DNA of 64,000 bases from positions 74,550,590 to 74,614,589 of the forward strand of contig OZ010595.1 of assembly GCA_963932145.1 (NCBI GenBank), read 5' to 3'. The translations under genes were made by a program, and so were the position numbers. The notes under the pieces are model-generated. The model had not been told where the DNA came from. It did no database searches and was given only the letters and a program-made list of their open reading frames with translations. This document shows positions 54,113 through 63,582 of the stretch, piece by piece (the stretch's first letter is position 1; every line of letters begins with the position of its first letter). Source of the stretch: Acanthosepion lycidas (Eukaryota > Mollusca > Cephalopoda > Sepiida > Sepiidae).

Positions 54113-54709
54113 AAACATATTTTTTATCAGTAGTTTTTTTTTAAGTTTAGTTCACCCAATACAAAGCATAAGAGGCACTCAAGGTAGAGGTTTACTGAGT
54201 AAGCTTGTAGGAGAAGAGGAAGTAAGAAGTGTCTATTATAAAGATATGTAGGACAAATATTGGTTGACCTTGGACTTGAAAAAGTTGTTGTAGTAGTCAG
54301 GGAAGCATCTCCTCAGGAGTTTATTTCACAAAGTTTAATTTGAGATAATGAAGACTTCTCTGGATATGTCCTTGATTTTCTTCATTTTAGATTCTTATAA
54401 TAAATCTAGATTTAATTTCCAGTAACAGTCTTGTTCAAAAATGACTATTTTTTTCTGTTGAAGAAGAAAAAGGTAACTGCTCAAACCAGAATTTCTTAAC
54501 CAAGGTGCCTGAGTGTACTAATGCACCCTAATTTAACAGAACAGTAATTTATGAATTAATTTTTATATTTAAATAAACTTTATTTTAAAAAGATAGTAAC
54601 ACCAAACACATGGCTTCTATGTCTATGTCATTTGATACTTTAAACTGGATGCTAAATCCCTTGATCTTTAAGGAGTGGATAATCCTTTCATTCCTCAAGG
54701 CATTTAAAT

Positions 54710-54930
54710 CAGTCATTCTCACTCTAAAAAATATTCTTCATAAATCGTTTTAAATGAAAAGTGTACCACTAATCTTCTTTGGGAATGCTCAACCAAAATT
54801 TCATATTTTCAAATGTGTCACGATTTGTTAAAAAGTTATCTGTACTTTTTTATTTACAAATTTAAAGTAACCCCAGAGTTTTAGCTATTCTACAAGTGTG
54901 CCCAGATGTAAAAATAGTTGAGAAACACTG
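54710..54930. mobile_element. hAT-type MITE, 221 bp
   Basis: Left CAGTCATTCTCACTC and right TAGTTGAGAAACACTG are inverted ends; flanks ATTTAAAT and GTTTAAGT agree at 6 of 8. No ORF. Confidence 0.7.
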
Positions 54931-54939
54931 GTTTAAGTA

Positions 54940-55885
54940 TTGATCAATGAGACTTTTCATTATTTCATGTGCAACCAACCTATTTAACTAGCTTCTGAAT
55001 TTTTCCAAAAGCTTGTAAGCAATGTATTTGACTGATTATACAATCAGTAAAGAAGTATAGTAAGATTTCCCTAACATTGTGCAAAAGATGAAACAGGAAA
55101 CTTTTTGCAACAATCTAATAAAAGAAGAACTTTTAATATGTAACCAACTGCAGATATCTAAACTCTGATTTCTTTTGGCAAAAAAACTTTCCTCTCATCT
55201 ATGGGGTGCCAAGAAAAAAAATGGCAAATTTATTATCAGTTTTTATCTTTCAGGAATAATTGACCTTGAATAACTTTCTTGAATATTCATGACCTTTAAT
55301 AATCATTCAACTCTCACATAATTACTTAACTCTGGTTCTTTTATGATTTATTAATTGCTGCTTGATCTTGTGACCCGTCATTTAAAGGTTATTTGCAGAC
55401 AACTTTTGTCTTTCATTCTGCTCTTCAAGTATGGCTAAATAACGCACTGATTTTGAGTGTGAAGTTATCATACTTTTCAAAGAAGAACATCTGATGTGAG
55501 GATTAACGAAATGTGCAGAAATTCTTCTTGAATTTTTTGGTCACATCAGTCAGCACCAGCTTTCAACCATTACTTTATGTCTCTTTTTCTGAATTTACTG
55601 CTGTTTTACCAGCCTTGTTCCTTCAACAATCACAGATAAATCAGTTCTTGTCTACCATAGAGTACATCAATAGTTGAAATTAATCTCTCTTTACTGCATC
55701 TGAAGGTCTAAAAGATACATGGTTTACACCTTTGGAGAAGTACCACTTTCTAAACTTCATAAGCCATTCCCATAGACATGATACCATTGCATTAGACTAA
55801 GTGTACAGACTTATTTTGACTTTATTTTAATATGTATTCTCTATGCCATCAAATACAGAGAAGCGTTTATTTGCTAATTTCTCAA
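54940..55885. other. Intronic stretch before the cytoplasmic exon
   Basis: No gene or repeat boundary is clear. A translation near 55430-55560 faintly resembles a transposase helix-turn-helix start but is too broken to call. Confidence 0.4.
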
Positions 55886-55904
55886 TTTTTTTTTTTTTCA
55901 CCAG

Positions 55905-56015
55905 GCCAAAGAAAGAAAAATTCGAGAAAAACTTGCTCGTTCACACGATGAGAATCTGGATGACCAAGAAGTTGAATTGTTAGATGAAAACATTCAGCCG
56001 ACCCATGAAGATATG
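55905..56015 (+). CDS. Exon: charged cytoplasmic tail
   Basis: A 111-nt phase 0-0 exon lies between a T-rich tract with CCAG (AG at 55903-55904) and the donor GTCAGT (56016). It encodes 37 residues that begin AKERKIREKLARSHDENL, basic and helix-prone, and become acidic (DDQEVELLDENIQPTHEDM). It joins in phase with the membrane exon, so the tail would start RLR-AKERKIREKL. The EVELLDEN segment resembles acidic dileucine sorting signals (E-x-x-x-L-L) used in endocytosis; that reading is inference. No ITAM, ITIM or kinase motif is seen. No following exon was found before the window ends. Confidence 0.75.
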
Positions 56016-56019
56016 GTCA

Positions 56020-56937
56020 GTCTAGCAACTTTTCTTTTACCATTCTGCCTTTTTTTTATGTTTAAATATATGAAATTATTTAAGATAATCCTTCACATAA
56101 ATGATATAAAATAATCTGACAAAGTTCTGCTTCACTTCAATGGCATAAAATAAACTCCGCCCTACTCCATCTCAGCTATGCCACATACTAACAACAATTG
56201 CAGTAGAAATAGGTAAGTCAAAGATTTTTCATTGTAAATATCACTATGGCCAATGGTGCCGATGCCATTGGATATTCAATAGTATGGAGCAGGGTTCAGG
56301 AAAGTGTTTCTTTGTTGAGGTTTCAGATCAATAAGCAAAAACTGAAAGAGGTGACACAGTTATACCAATTGTGTTAGAAATAGATGTGACAAAATATTTT
56401 CTCATCATAATTATCACCATGGCCAATGGCATCCTGGTCATTATGTATTCAGTGATATTGTGCAGGCTTCAGGAAAGGGTTTCTCATTTTTTTCTGAAGG
56501 GACTAAGGAGCTGAGTAAAGACACTTCTAACATTTTTTCCTATTTTTCTTCATAACAATTCATTATCATAATTCATGATATTATTTTATAAAAGATAACA
56601 ATGGAAAATAGTTTTTGCCTATTTTTCTTCATCCTTGATTTAATTTTCATATATTAACATATTGCTAGAATGAAATACCCCTTTGAACTCCGCCATTTTT
56701 GCTGAGACTGTACACACATTTTTGATAACTGAGCTCTCTGGTAGCTTGTAATGCTTATATGTTGTATATAATGCATTAAAAATTCCCTTTCTCTGTAGTG
56801 TACATTGATGGCCTAGGGGTGAGAATCTTTGACTGATGTAAAATCAGTCAAGTTCCAATCCTGGCTTGATGCAATCATATGTCTAGCCACAGTGATGAGC
56901 TGTGATACAGTAAAACATTCTAGGATGACACTATACA

Positions 56938-56940
<3 letters not shown>
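56020..56940. other. Stretch with a diverged internal repeat
   Basis: Two related pieces (about 56110-56310 and 56320-56500) share AATAGGTAAGTCAAAGATTT/AATAGATGTGACAAAATATT and ATCACTATGGCCAATGG/ATCACCATGGCCAATGG, then AGGAAAGTGTTTCT/AGGAAAGGGTTTCT: an old tandem duplication. Confidence 0.55.

Positions 56941-57006
<66 letters not shown>
56939..57006. repeat. GT/TA/CA compound microsatellite
   Basis: GTGTGT, then about 18 TA units, then CACACA; self-complementary overall, so it can fold as a cruciform. Confidence 0.92.
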
Positions 57007-57007
<1 letters not shown>

Positions 57008-57068
57008 GAGTGAAGCAAAAACCGTGCACCATAGGGGTTAATGCATAGGTTGAAGTGGTCCTGTTAAA

Positions 57069-57293
57069 TGGTCACCAAGGTCACCAGATCTTACACTCTA
57101 GGATATTTTTCTGTGGGGTCATATGAAATCAATTGTTTATCAGACCTGTCCAAGAAATATTGATGAACTTAAAGAAATAATTAAATATGAATGCAGTAAA
57201 ATGACAGAGGAAACTCTCTGATGTGTTAATTTGTCATGCAGGCACAGAATTGAAATGTGTTTTGAAAAAGGAGGAAGATATTTTGAACAGCAT
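57069..57293 (+). pseudogene. Tc1/mariner-like transposase C-terminal relic
   Basis: One frame reads WSPRSPDLTL, stop, DIFLWGHMKSIVYQTCPRNI, DELKEIIKYECSKMTEETL, stop, then RHRIEMCFEKGGRYFEQ. The SPDLTLxDxFLWGxxK block and the C-terminal R-x-C-x-x-x-GGRYFE pattern are typical of Tc1/mariner-type DDE transposases common in invertebrates. Only two in-frame stops occur and no frameshift. The upstream catalytic region is lost at the microsatellite at 56939-57006. Confidence 0.8.
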
Positions 57294-57595
57294 GTCTAAC
57301 AATTAGTAGAAAATAAAATTTTCATGTTTCTTATTACATTTAATAAATTATCCCAATGGTGCCCAACTTTTGCATATTAGTTATGTGAGTAATTTCTGAT
57401 AAGAATACAGGACTAAATTTTCATGTGTTGTTTAATCACTTCTAAACGCTGTCAAATCAGTGCCATCTGAAATCAAGTGGTATTTTGTTTTTGGATCTTT
57501 GTTGAAACATTTGATCTTCTTGCAAGTATGCAATTGATTCTGCCTTCTCCCCTTGTAGGTCAGGTATTTATATAACTTCCTATCATCTACTGGTC

Positions 57596-57597
<2 letters not shown>

Positions 57598-57638
<41 letters not shown>
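57598..57638. repeat. GT microsatellite
   Basis: About 20 uninterrupted GT units. Confidence 0.97.
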
Positions 57639-57639
<1 letters not shown>

Positions 57640-57837
57640 GTGTATCATAATTTCATCTGGGATCGGTTCATGGCATCCTTTAGGGTTCAATTCTGCACTT
57701 GATGGCTTTGTCAAGTAGCAAAACACCTAGGTTTTTGATGTCATGAGGTGACACATTAGTATCTCTTATGGTGAACCCATTACATATTGAGGTCACCACA
57801 GATCAACTCTTCTTAGATCAAAGGTTCCTGACATCCT

Positions 57838-58215
57838 CGGTATGATGATAAACTTCATCTGGCTGAAGGTTTTCAGGTGTGGAACCCCCACCTAATTGTT
57901 GTTGTTCCCAAGTCCACCCTGACCTGGGGTGGTAGAACTTGTTAGGTTTTCAGCTTTGCACAAATATTTAATCTCCAAATTGGGGTCAAAATACTATAAA
58001 AATATAAAAATAGATTTTTATAGTAAAAATACCAGCAATACATTTGACTTTTGACAAAAACCTGCTTTTAAAAAATACGTCAATGAAACCTGATCTCCTA
58101 CAAACTGATTTCCTACAAAGAATATATACTATTCATACAAACCTATTGTAAAAATCTTGTTGGCATGAAATAAACCATTGAGGTTGATATGCTGGAATAT
58201 AAAATAAACCAAAAG
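57838..58215 (+). mobile_element. Single arm of the large foldback family
   Basis: GGTATGATGATAAACTTCAT, CCCAAGTCCACCCTGACCTG, TACCAGCAATACATTTGACT and the end CATTGAGGTTGATATGCTGG match the arm at 4981-5353. Confidence 0.72.
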
Positions 58216-58224
58216 GTTCCCGAT

Positions 58225-58690
58225 GGACATTAAATTTGATTATTTAGACTTTGCTCTGGCGTCTTGTCTACAGTCACTTTCTTACAGACGCACCGTCACC
58301 TCCCTCTACAAATACTTTCATGGAAATTGCTCCGAGGAGCTGCATTCGCTGGTTCCCAGACGTCATGAGTTCCAGCGCCTTACGAGGCTGGCATCCCGCT
58401 CTCACCCCTTCACTGTCGAAACTCCTAAATGTAGCCGTCTCTTATACTCTAATAGCTTCATCTTTCGCACCTCTCGCCTGTGGAACTCCCTTCCCTATTC
58501 CTGTTTCCCTGTGAGCTATAATCTCCACCTATTCAAGTGTAATGTTAATCGACATCTCCAGTTGCCTTGATCTATCCACTACTCTCATCCTTTCTTCTAT
58601 CACTCCTATCTGATCTTGCTCTAAATTTTCTGTAACCCCTTGCATCCTAGTGGCTTCCTGCCTTGCTTAAAAAAAAAAAAAAAAAAAAAT
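58225..58690 (+). mobile_element. LINE family 1 tail with poly(A), freshest copy
   Basis: An open frame of 115 codons ends with stop at 58568-58570: SLYKYFHGNCSEELHSLVPR, then ASRSHPFTVETPKCSRLLYS, FRTSRLWNSLPYSCFPVSYN and LFKCNVNRHLQLP. This is an intact C-terminus of a CR1/Jockey-like reverse transcriptase. A short 3' UTR (CTTGCATCCTAGTGGCTTCC) runs directly into about 21 A. GC content is higher than in the other copies, fitting a young insertion. It is 5'-truncated near 58225, as is usual for target-primed reverse transcription. Confidence 0.88.
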
Positions 58691-58849
58691 GTTATTTCCT
58701 GGTATGAATTATATATTGGATGGGTGACAGGCCACGTATGCGAGGATGCCAGTCTACTAGAGCAGCTAGCTAATCCCTGTTGCAGATGCTTCCTTAGGCA
58801 CATTTGTGTTTGTTCAACACCTACAGTGCCCATGTATCGTTTATACTGA

Positions 58850-59170
58850 AACTATGCTGAGCAGACCTTAATTACAGTTTCTGTGAGAGAGCATGTTATC
58901 TAGCAATATTCAACAGTCTGAACAAGGCCAGCACACTCAAACCCTCAGTCACAATGACTTGCAACTTCATGCTAGCTCAACCATCAATGGCTCCATCTAC
59001 CCAATTTCACACACAAAAGTTGGGTCAACCTGTGGTGTGGTTTTCATTCACTTTCCAAAGATGCTGCTTACGAAGATCACCTTCTCCAGACTGATAACAT
59101 CAAGAAGAAAATTTGAATCAGGGTCTGAAATTAGAAAGTGTATGTTCTAACCACTCAGCTACATGCCCAT
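58850..59170 (-). mobile_element. tRNA-derived SINE, family B, minus strand
   Basis: The head (ATGGGCATGTAGCTGAGTGG on the minus strand) starts at 59170. Then come TTAGAACATACACTTTCTAA, a degraded B box, the body with GGAAAGTGAATGAAAACC and a tail ending near the TCTGCTCAGCATAG region. The A-box half is best preserved here. Confidence 0.8.
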
Positions 59171-59371
59171 ATAAATAACATAACACACAAGGATAAAACA
59201 TATTGAAACTAATGATTATAATGGTGAAATTAGTTGTTTGGTAGGTATTTCCTTCCTCCCCTTTTGTTTGAAGTCATGTGGAATGTCATCATCTTAATTA
59301 TGTCATTATTTTCTCTTTGATTTACAAGTGTAATTCATTTTAGTTGTTGCTGCTGTTGAATGTCTTTAATT

Positions 59372-60001
59372 CTGTGGTTCCAAAACTTTTTTCTTTGTGC
59401 TGCATTTTCAGAATGAAAATTTGCTCACACCTCACCAAATTATCAATATATTTAAAAATAATAAAAATAAAATCAACTAATAGTATATATAACACAAATA
59501 ATTTATATCACTAAATTTCACAAATTTAATGAAAGGTATAAGCTTGTTTTTGACAAGTAATCTTTATAATAAGCCTAATTTAAGATAAACTCTCATCTCA
59601 TCATAAATGCAAAGAAGGCTTTCCCTTTTTTGGTTTTTGATATTTGTCAGAACTGAAGATCCATAGAGAGAGTTAAAGGGAGATAACAGCAGATTCAAAG
59701 TCAGAACATTATCATTGATAACTCTCACCCCCAATTTGTGGACCCTAGTTACTATATTCTTAATAGTTGATATAATGTGAAAATGTTACAATGATAAAAT
59801 CAGTTAATAATTATTCATAACTATTTATACTGGGACTCATGCATCCAATTACAAGTAGTCCATAATAGTATTTTAAATTTTGAAATCATATTTTTGACAC
59901 ATGAATTTTTTTGAAACTGTTTCTCTTTCAACCATACTGCCTCACCTGTTATCATCTTCTGCGACACCTATGAGGTGTGCTACATCATTTGGGAACCACT
60001 G
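59372..60001. mobile_element. hAT-type non-autonomous element, 630 bp
   Basis: Ends CTGTGGTTCCAAAACTTTT and the complement of CAGTGGTTCCCAAATGATG, with flanks CTTTAATT (59364-59371) and CTTTAAGT (60002-60009), 7 of 8 identical. No coding remnant recognised. Confidence 0.78.
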
Positions 60002-60168
60002 CTTTAAGTGATATGGTTTCTTGTTGTTTGGTAAATTTTCTTTGTTACTGAGCAACACCATTCTATATGACAGATTGACATTCTTTAAGACATACAAGCT
60101 TAATTTGCTTGAAGCCATTTTTAATCATTTATTTGAGTAAACAGTTGTCTATAGCCAATAGTTTAGAT

Positions 60169-60510
60169 CAGTGATTCTCAACCACCATGTTGTGGCACAC
60201 TAATGTGCTACACGATCCTCTAAAATGCTGTGAAATATTGTCATGGTATATATGTGTGGAAGTATTAATGGTACAGCATTAGTATTTCAATAATTGAATA
60301 ATTATTAAACTTTTTTTCAAATAATTCTTCAATAAATAGTTTAATAGAAACATTGAAATAAAGTAAGTTTATATTTGTGTGAGTATTTTTTAAAAATCTA
60401 TGTTTTTATTTCCTACCATTTAAATATATACCCTTTAAAAATTTATACTCTGTGTGCTATCTACATTTGCTTCTAGGTATGCCATTGCTTAAAAAAGTTA
60501 AGAAACACTG
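60169..60510. mobile_element. hAT-type MITE with perfect 8-bp target duplication
   Basis: Ends CAGTGATTCTCAACCACC and the complement of CAGTGTTTCTTAACTTTTT. GTTTAGAT flanks both sides exactly (60161-60168, 60511-60518). Length 342 bp, AT-rich interior without ORF. Confidence 0.92.
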
Positions 60511-60739
60511 GTTTAGATATTTCTGAAGGAGTTTGATGGCATCCATGACATCCACCTGAGAGTCTAGATCTGTTGAGCCTATTTAAGAGATTGACTCAAG
60601 TTCTTAAGATAATGTTTTTGTTTTGCAGTGTCTTATGGTGTTTGAATAAGCTGTGGTAGAAGTAGTTTTGTCTATGTTCCATTTCCTTATCTCATATATT
60701 AAATTGGTTATAACTAATCTTTCCTGGGTATAACAACAA

Positions 60740-61557
60740 AATTGTCCAATTATTAGATTAAGCTTTGAACCATTGTATCTTAAAAGTCATTAAAATTATC
60801 TTACTGGAATTCTCTGAGGGTTTTTTAACACTACTGGACTCTACTTTGAGCAGTAAGAATGTATAATTACTCTCTAAGCTTAACAGAAGTATCATGATGG
60901 AATTGATCATAAACGAAAATAACATGTTTATCATTAATTAATTAATTATATATTATTCCAGGATCATTTACCAACATTCAAGATGATCTTTGCCCTCTTT
61001 AACCTTCTAACCTGCAGTAACAAGGTGCCTCACCAGTTTCCCATACAATTTCATTATCATATTTTTTCACTGCTCTTTGGACTGTCATAGCTAAAACTCC
61101 TCTCTCACGTGCCAAATGTCTTATGAATTGAGTTGGATCTTTTCTAATTGATCTCTCTAGCTCTAAGTTGAAATGATGATCCCTCTTCATGTTGTGACCT
61201 CCTGATCCCACTTTCCTCTCTAATGTTCCCTCTTTTTTAAGCTTATTCACTATTCTCTTGATGGTTCTTGAATAGACTGAAGATGGAAGCCAGAGTATGA
61301 ATGTTGGTACCATTACTGAAGGTCTGAATGAACTTTTTCCTCTAACCATTGCTCACTTGGGAAGATAATGGGTCTGAAACCAAACAATTATAAACTGCTC
61401 TCTTTTTAGCTGAATAATTAAAAGGATTTTTCAGTGATTCTTAAGAAAAATGGTATCAAGATGGCTAAATGTCTTATCTGAAAACCTGGAAAAAAGAAAC
61501 TCAATTAGTTTAGTGTTTTTTTTTTTAGATATAAAACATTTTGTGGGATGGACAATT
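60740..61557 (-). mobile_element. Tc1/mariner-type element (AATTGTCCA family, copy 2)
   Basis: AATTGTCCA at 60740-60748 and its complement at 61549-61557 bound an 818-bp unit that shares its left flank (TTAGATTAAGCTTTGAA) and right flank (AACATTTTGTGG) with copy 1. It still carries two helix-turn-helix segments of transposase but no catalytic core. Confidence 0.72.
60999..61349 (-). pseudogene. Transposase DNA-binding domain fragment (two helix-turn-helix units)
   Basis: A minus-strand frame of about 116 codons holds SRTIKRIVNKLKKEGTLERK, VGSGGHNMKRDHHFNLELER, SIRKDPTQFIRHLARERGV and LAMTVQRAVKKYDNEI. The first unit equals that of copy 1. The second (TQFIRHLARERGVLAMTVQRAVK) matches the second helix-turn-helix of Tc1-type DNA-binding domains, which normally bind the terminal repeats. 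The DDE domain is missing, so the element is non-autonomous or deleted. Confidence 0.72.
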
Positions 61558-61559
61558 AT

Positions 61560-61955
61560 GCTGTTCCATGATTTGGACAATTTTGGTGTTACACCTGACA
61601 TACTGAGATATTTGAAGTGTTTAGTATTTATTAATTCTACCCAGGTAGAATTGTGCCTCTTGTAAAACCCATTTCAGAATTGGCTTCTTTTCAATTGAAG
61701 TTTTAAATTGCAGGTACAAGTTATTGCGGTATAAAATATTTTCACTTTCTAATGTTTCCTATGTTTATGGTGTCTTTTCATGATTCTTGCTCTTCTGAAA
61801 ATTCTGGTGCCTATGTTCTTCTCTAATTTATATTTTAGCTCATCATAATTGACAATTTTTAAATCATCATCATCGTCATCCACTTTTATGTCAAAGGAAA
61901 AATCACCACCATTAAAACACATCAACCAACTTTAGATATTGTTTCATTTCCTTCC
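61560..61955. other. Stretch with no recognised feature
   Basis: The plus-strand frame crossing 61450-61665 starts inside the transposon and has no motif. A short (CAT)n patch lies near 61865. Confidence 0.4.
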
Positions 61956-61959
61956 AATT

Positions 61960-62190
61960 TTTTTATCAAAGAAATTAATATTGCTCCCACCAAAATTAAA
62001 TTTTGGCATTAAATGACCCATAAGGAGTTGATATATCACTAAACAAACAAAAAAGACCCAATGGCTTAATATGTTGAAAAACAAACCTATTAGGGTGCCA
62101 ACTATAAGCTAATAGTTAACCCTGAAACTGGGGTCAAAACACTTTGAAAGTATAAAAATACATTTTTTTATAAAAAAAAAAAAAAAAATT
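61960..62190 (+). mobile_element. Rearranged pieces of the large foldback family
   Basis: The arm end (CATTAAATGACCCATAAGGA) precedes the arm start region (CTATTAGGGTGCCAACTATA, CTGGGGTCAAAACACTTTGA), the reverse of the order in other arms, as at a head-to-tail junction. Confidence 0.55.
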
Positions 62191-62289
62191 TATTTCAGAA
62201 AATAATTTTTTGGTAATTTAGGTATTCAGTTACCTGAATATTTTAATTTTTCAACCTCTGAATGTGTTCAGCTAATCAAGGAAGTAGTT

Positions 62290-63460
62290 GTATTTCCTTT
62301 GGTTCTTTTATAAACTATTGCACTTTTCATTATTGAATTTAACAGTCTTTAAATGTTTTGTATTATGGCTAAGTGGAAACATTTTGTCTCTGAACTTTGA
62401 TATCACTTCTTATCGAATAACAGATCTCTGTACATCTGTAAAATCTTTCTCTGTCTACAATGATTTTCTTGCCAAAAAGAACACAATTGTGGCATTTAAT
62501 TTTCATTAACAACCTTCCTGATGGCATCAGCTCTCAACTTGGTATCAATGATGACACAACTATTTATTGCTGTCTTAGTAGTAAGTTTGATCCATTTGAG
62601 AAATTGGTGACTAATGAACAAATGACAAATGAACTACACTCTGTTGTTAACAGGATCAAAGAATGGCTTGTTAATTTTAATGCTTCTAAAATTAAACTGC
62701 TTTTTGGTAATCATCAGAGAAACACCTTTTTGCCTTCTATCAGCATGGCTGATGCTAAGTGCCAGGAAAGTGACTTGTTGCAACTTCTTGGGTTGATATT
62801 TTCAGCTGGCATGAAGTGGAATCCATGGCTAGGTCAACTGCTAAGAAAGTTGGTTCACTGTTCTGCTAAGCAATTTTTCTCTAGAGAATCTATTTTACAT
62901 ATCTATAAGTCTACCATTCATCCATGCTTAGAATATTGCTGCCATATATGGTCCAGTGCTCCTGCCACATATCTATAGATCCTTGATAAAATAAAAAGAA
63001 GAATCAGCAATATTATTGATTCTGACCTGGCATATCAGCTTTAGTCAGTTTTCCACCACCATAAGGTTGCCTTCCTGTGCCTTTTCTATAAATACTTTCA
63101 TAGTAATTATTCAGATGAGCTCTTTGCTATGGTGCTTAGAATTTATGAAGTTAAGCACGTTACTAGACTGTTGACATGGTCTCATCGACATACAGTGGAG
63201 TTGGCTGGATGTAACTCTAAGTTCTATTCTAACAGTTTCTTTTCTCACTTATGGAACTCCTTTCTCGATCCATGCTTTCCAGTCAACTTTAATCTTCAAA
63301 AATTTAAATGTAATGTCAATTGCTATCTACTCTCCTCCTGATTACTAAGGAGTGAGAACAAAAGAAAAGTAATGTTTCTATTTTGCAATTCTTTAACAGA
63401 CAGTAACCTCTTGAGTCTTATTGGTTTTACTGCTTGTTTCGGGGTGAAATGACTAAAAGA
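62290..63460 (+). pseudogene. LINE family 1 ORF2, reverse-transcriptase half and 3' UTR
   Basis: The longest + strand copy. In broken frames it reads an LSGNILS-type palm segment, INNLPDGISSQLGINDDTTI (where the catalytic YADD-like motif would lie; here DD is retained in NDDTT), LHSVVNRIKEWLVNFNASKI, then HIYKSTIHPCLEYCCHIWSS (the HP-LEYC-IWS motif of non-LTR enzymes) and ILDKIKRRISNII. It then enters the family 1 tail (about 63080-63340) and ends with CTTGTTTCGGGGTGAAATGA and an A-rich tract. Several frameshifts; inactive. Confidence 0.85.
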
Positions 63461-63582
63461 GAAAAAAAATTGTGGCATTATAAATTTTATTTTTGGCTCG
63501 TAATAGCTAAATGTATATTTCTACTAAATGGACACTTCTAAAATTACAAAATTGTATCAATTTATTTAGTTACATTATTCAG

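Larger units (their letters stand above)
1736..56015 (+). other. Locus of an Ig-domain single-pass membrane protein (partial gene, four exons seen)
   Basis: Four exon-like segments on the same strand have good splice sites and matching phases: 1736-2026 (1-1), 6018-6086 (1-1), 28983-29071 (1-0) and 55905-56015 (0-0). Joined in order they give an extracellular Ig domain, a short stalk, a hydrophobic membrane helix and a charged cytoplasmic tail, a sensible type I receptor or adhesion-molecule topology. Introns are 3,991, 22,896 and 26,833 bp. No signal peptide, start codon or stop codon is in the window, so the gene extends both ways. I do not recognise the family; other Ig domains may lie upstream. 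The exon linkage is inferred from phase and topology, not from transcript data. Confidence 0.8.

Noticed and set aside
55430..55570. Start of another DDE transposase (helix-turn-helix)
   Set aside because: The similarity is faint, with stops, and no downstream domain or terminal repeat.
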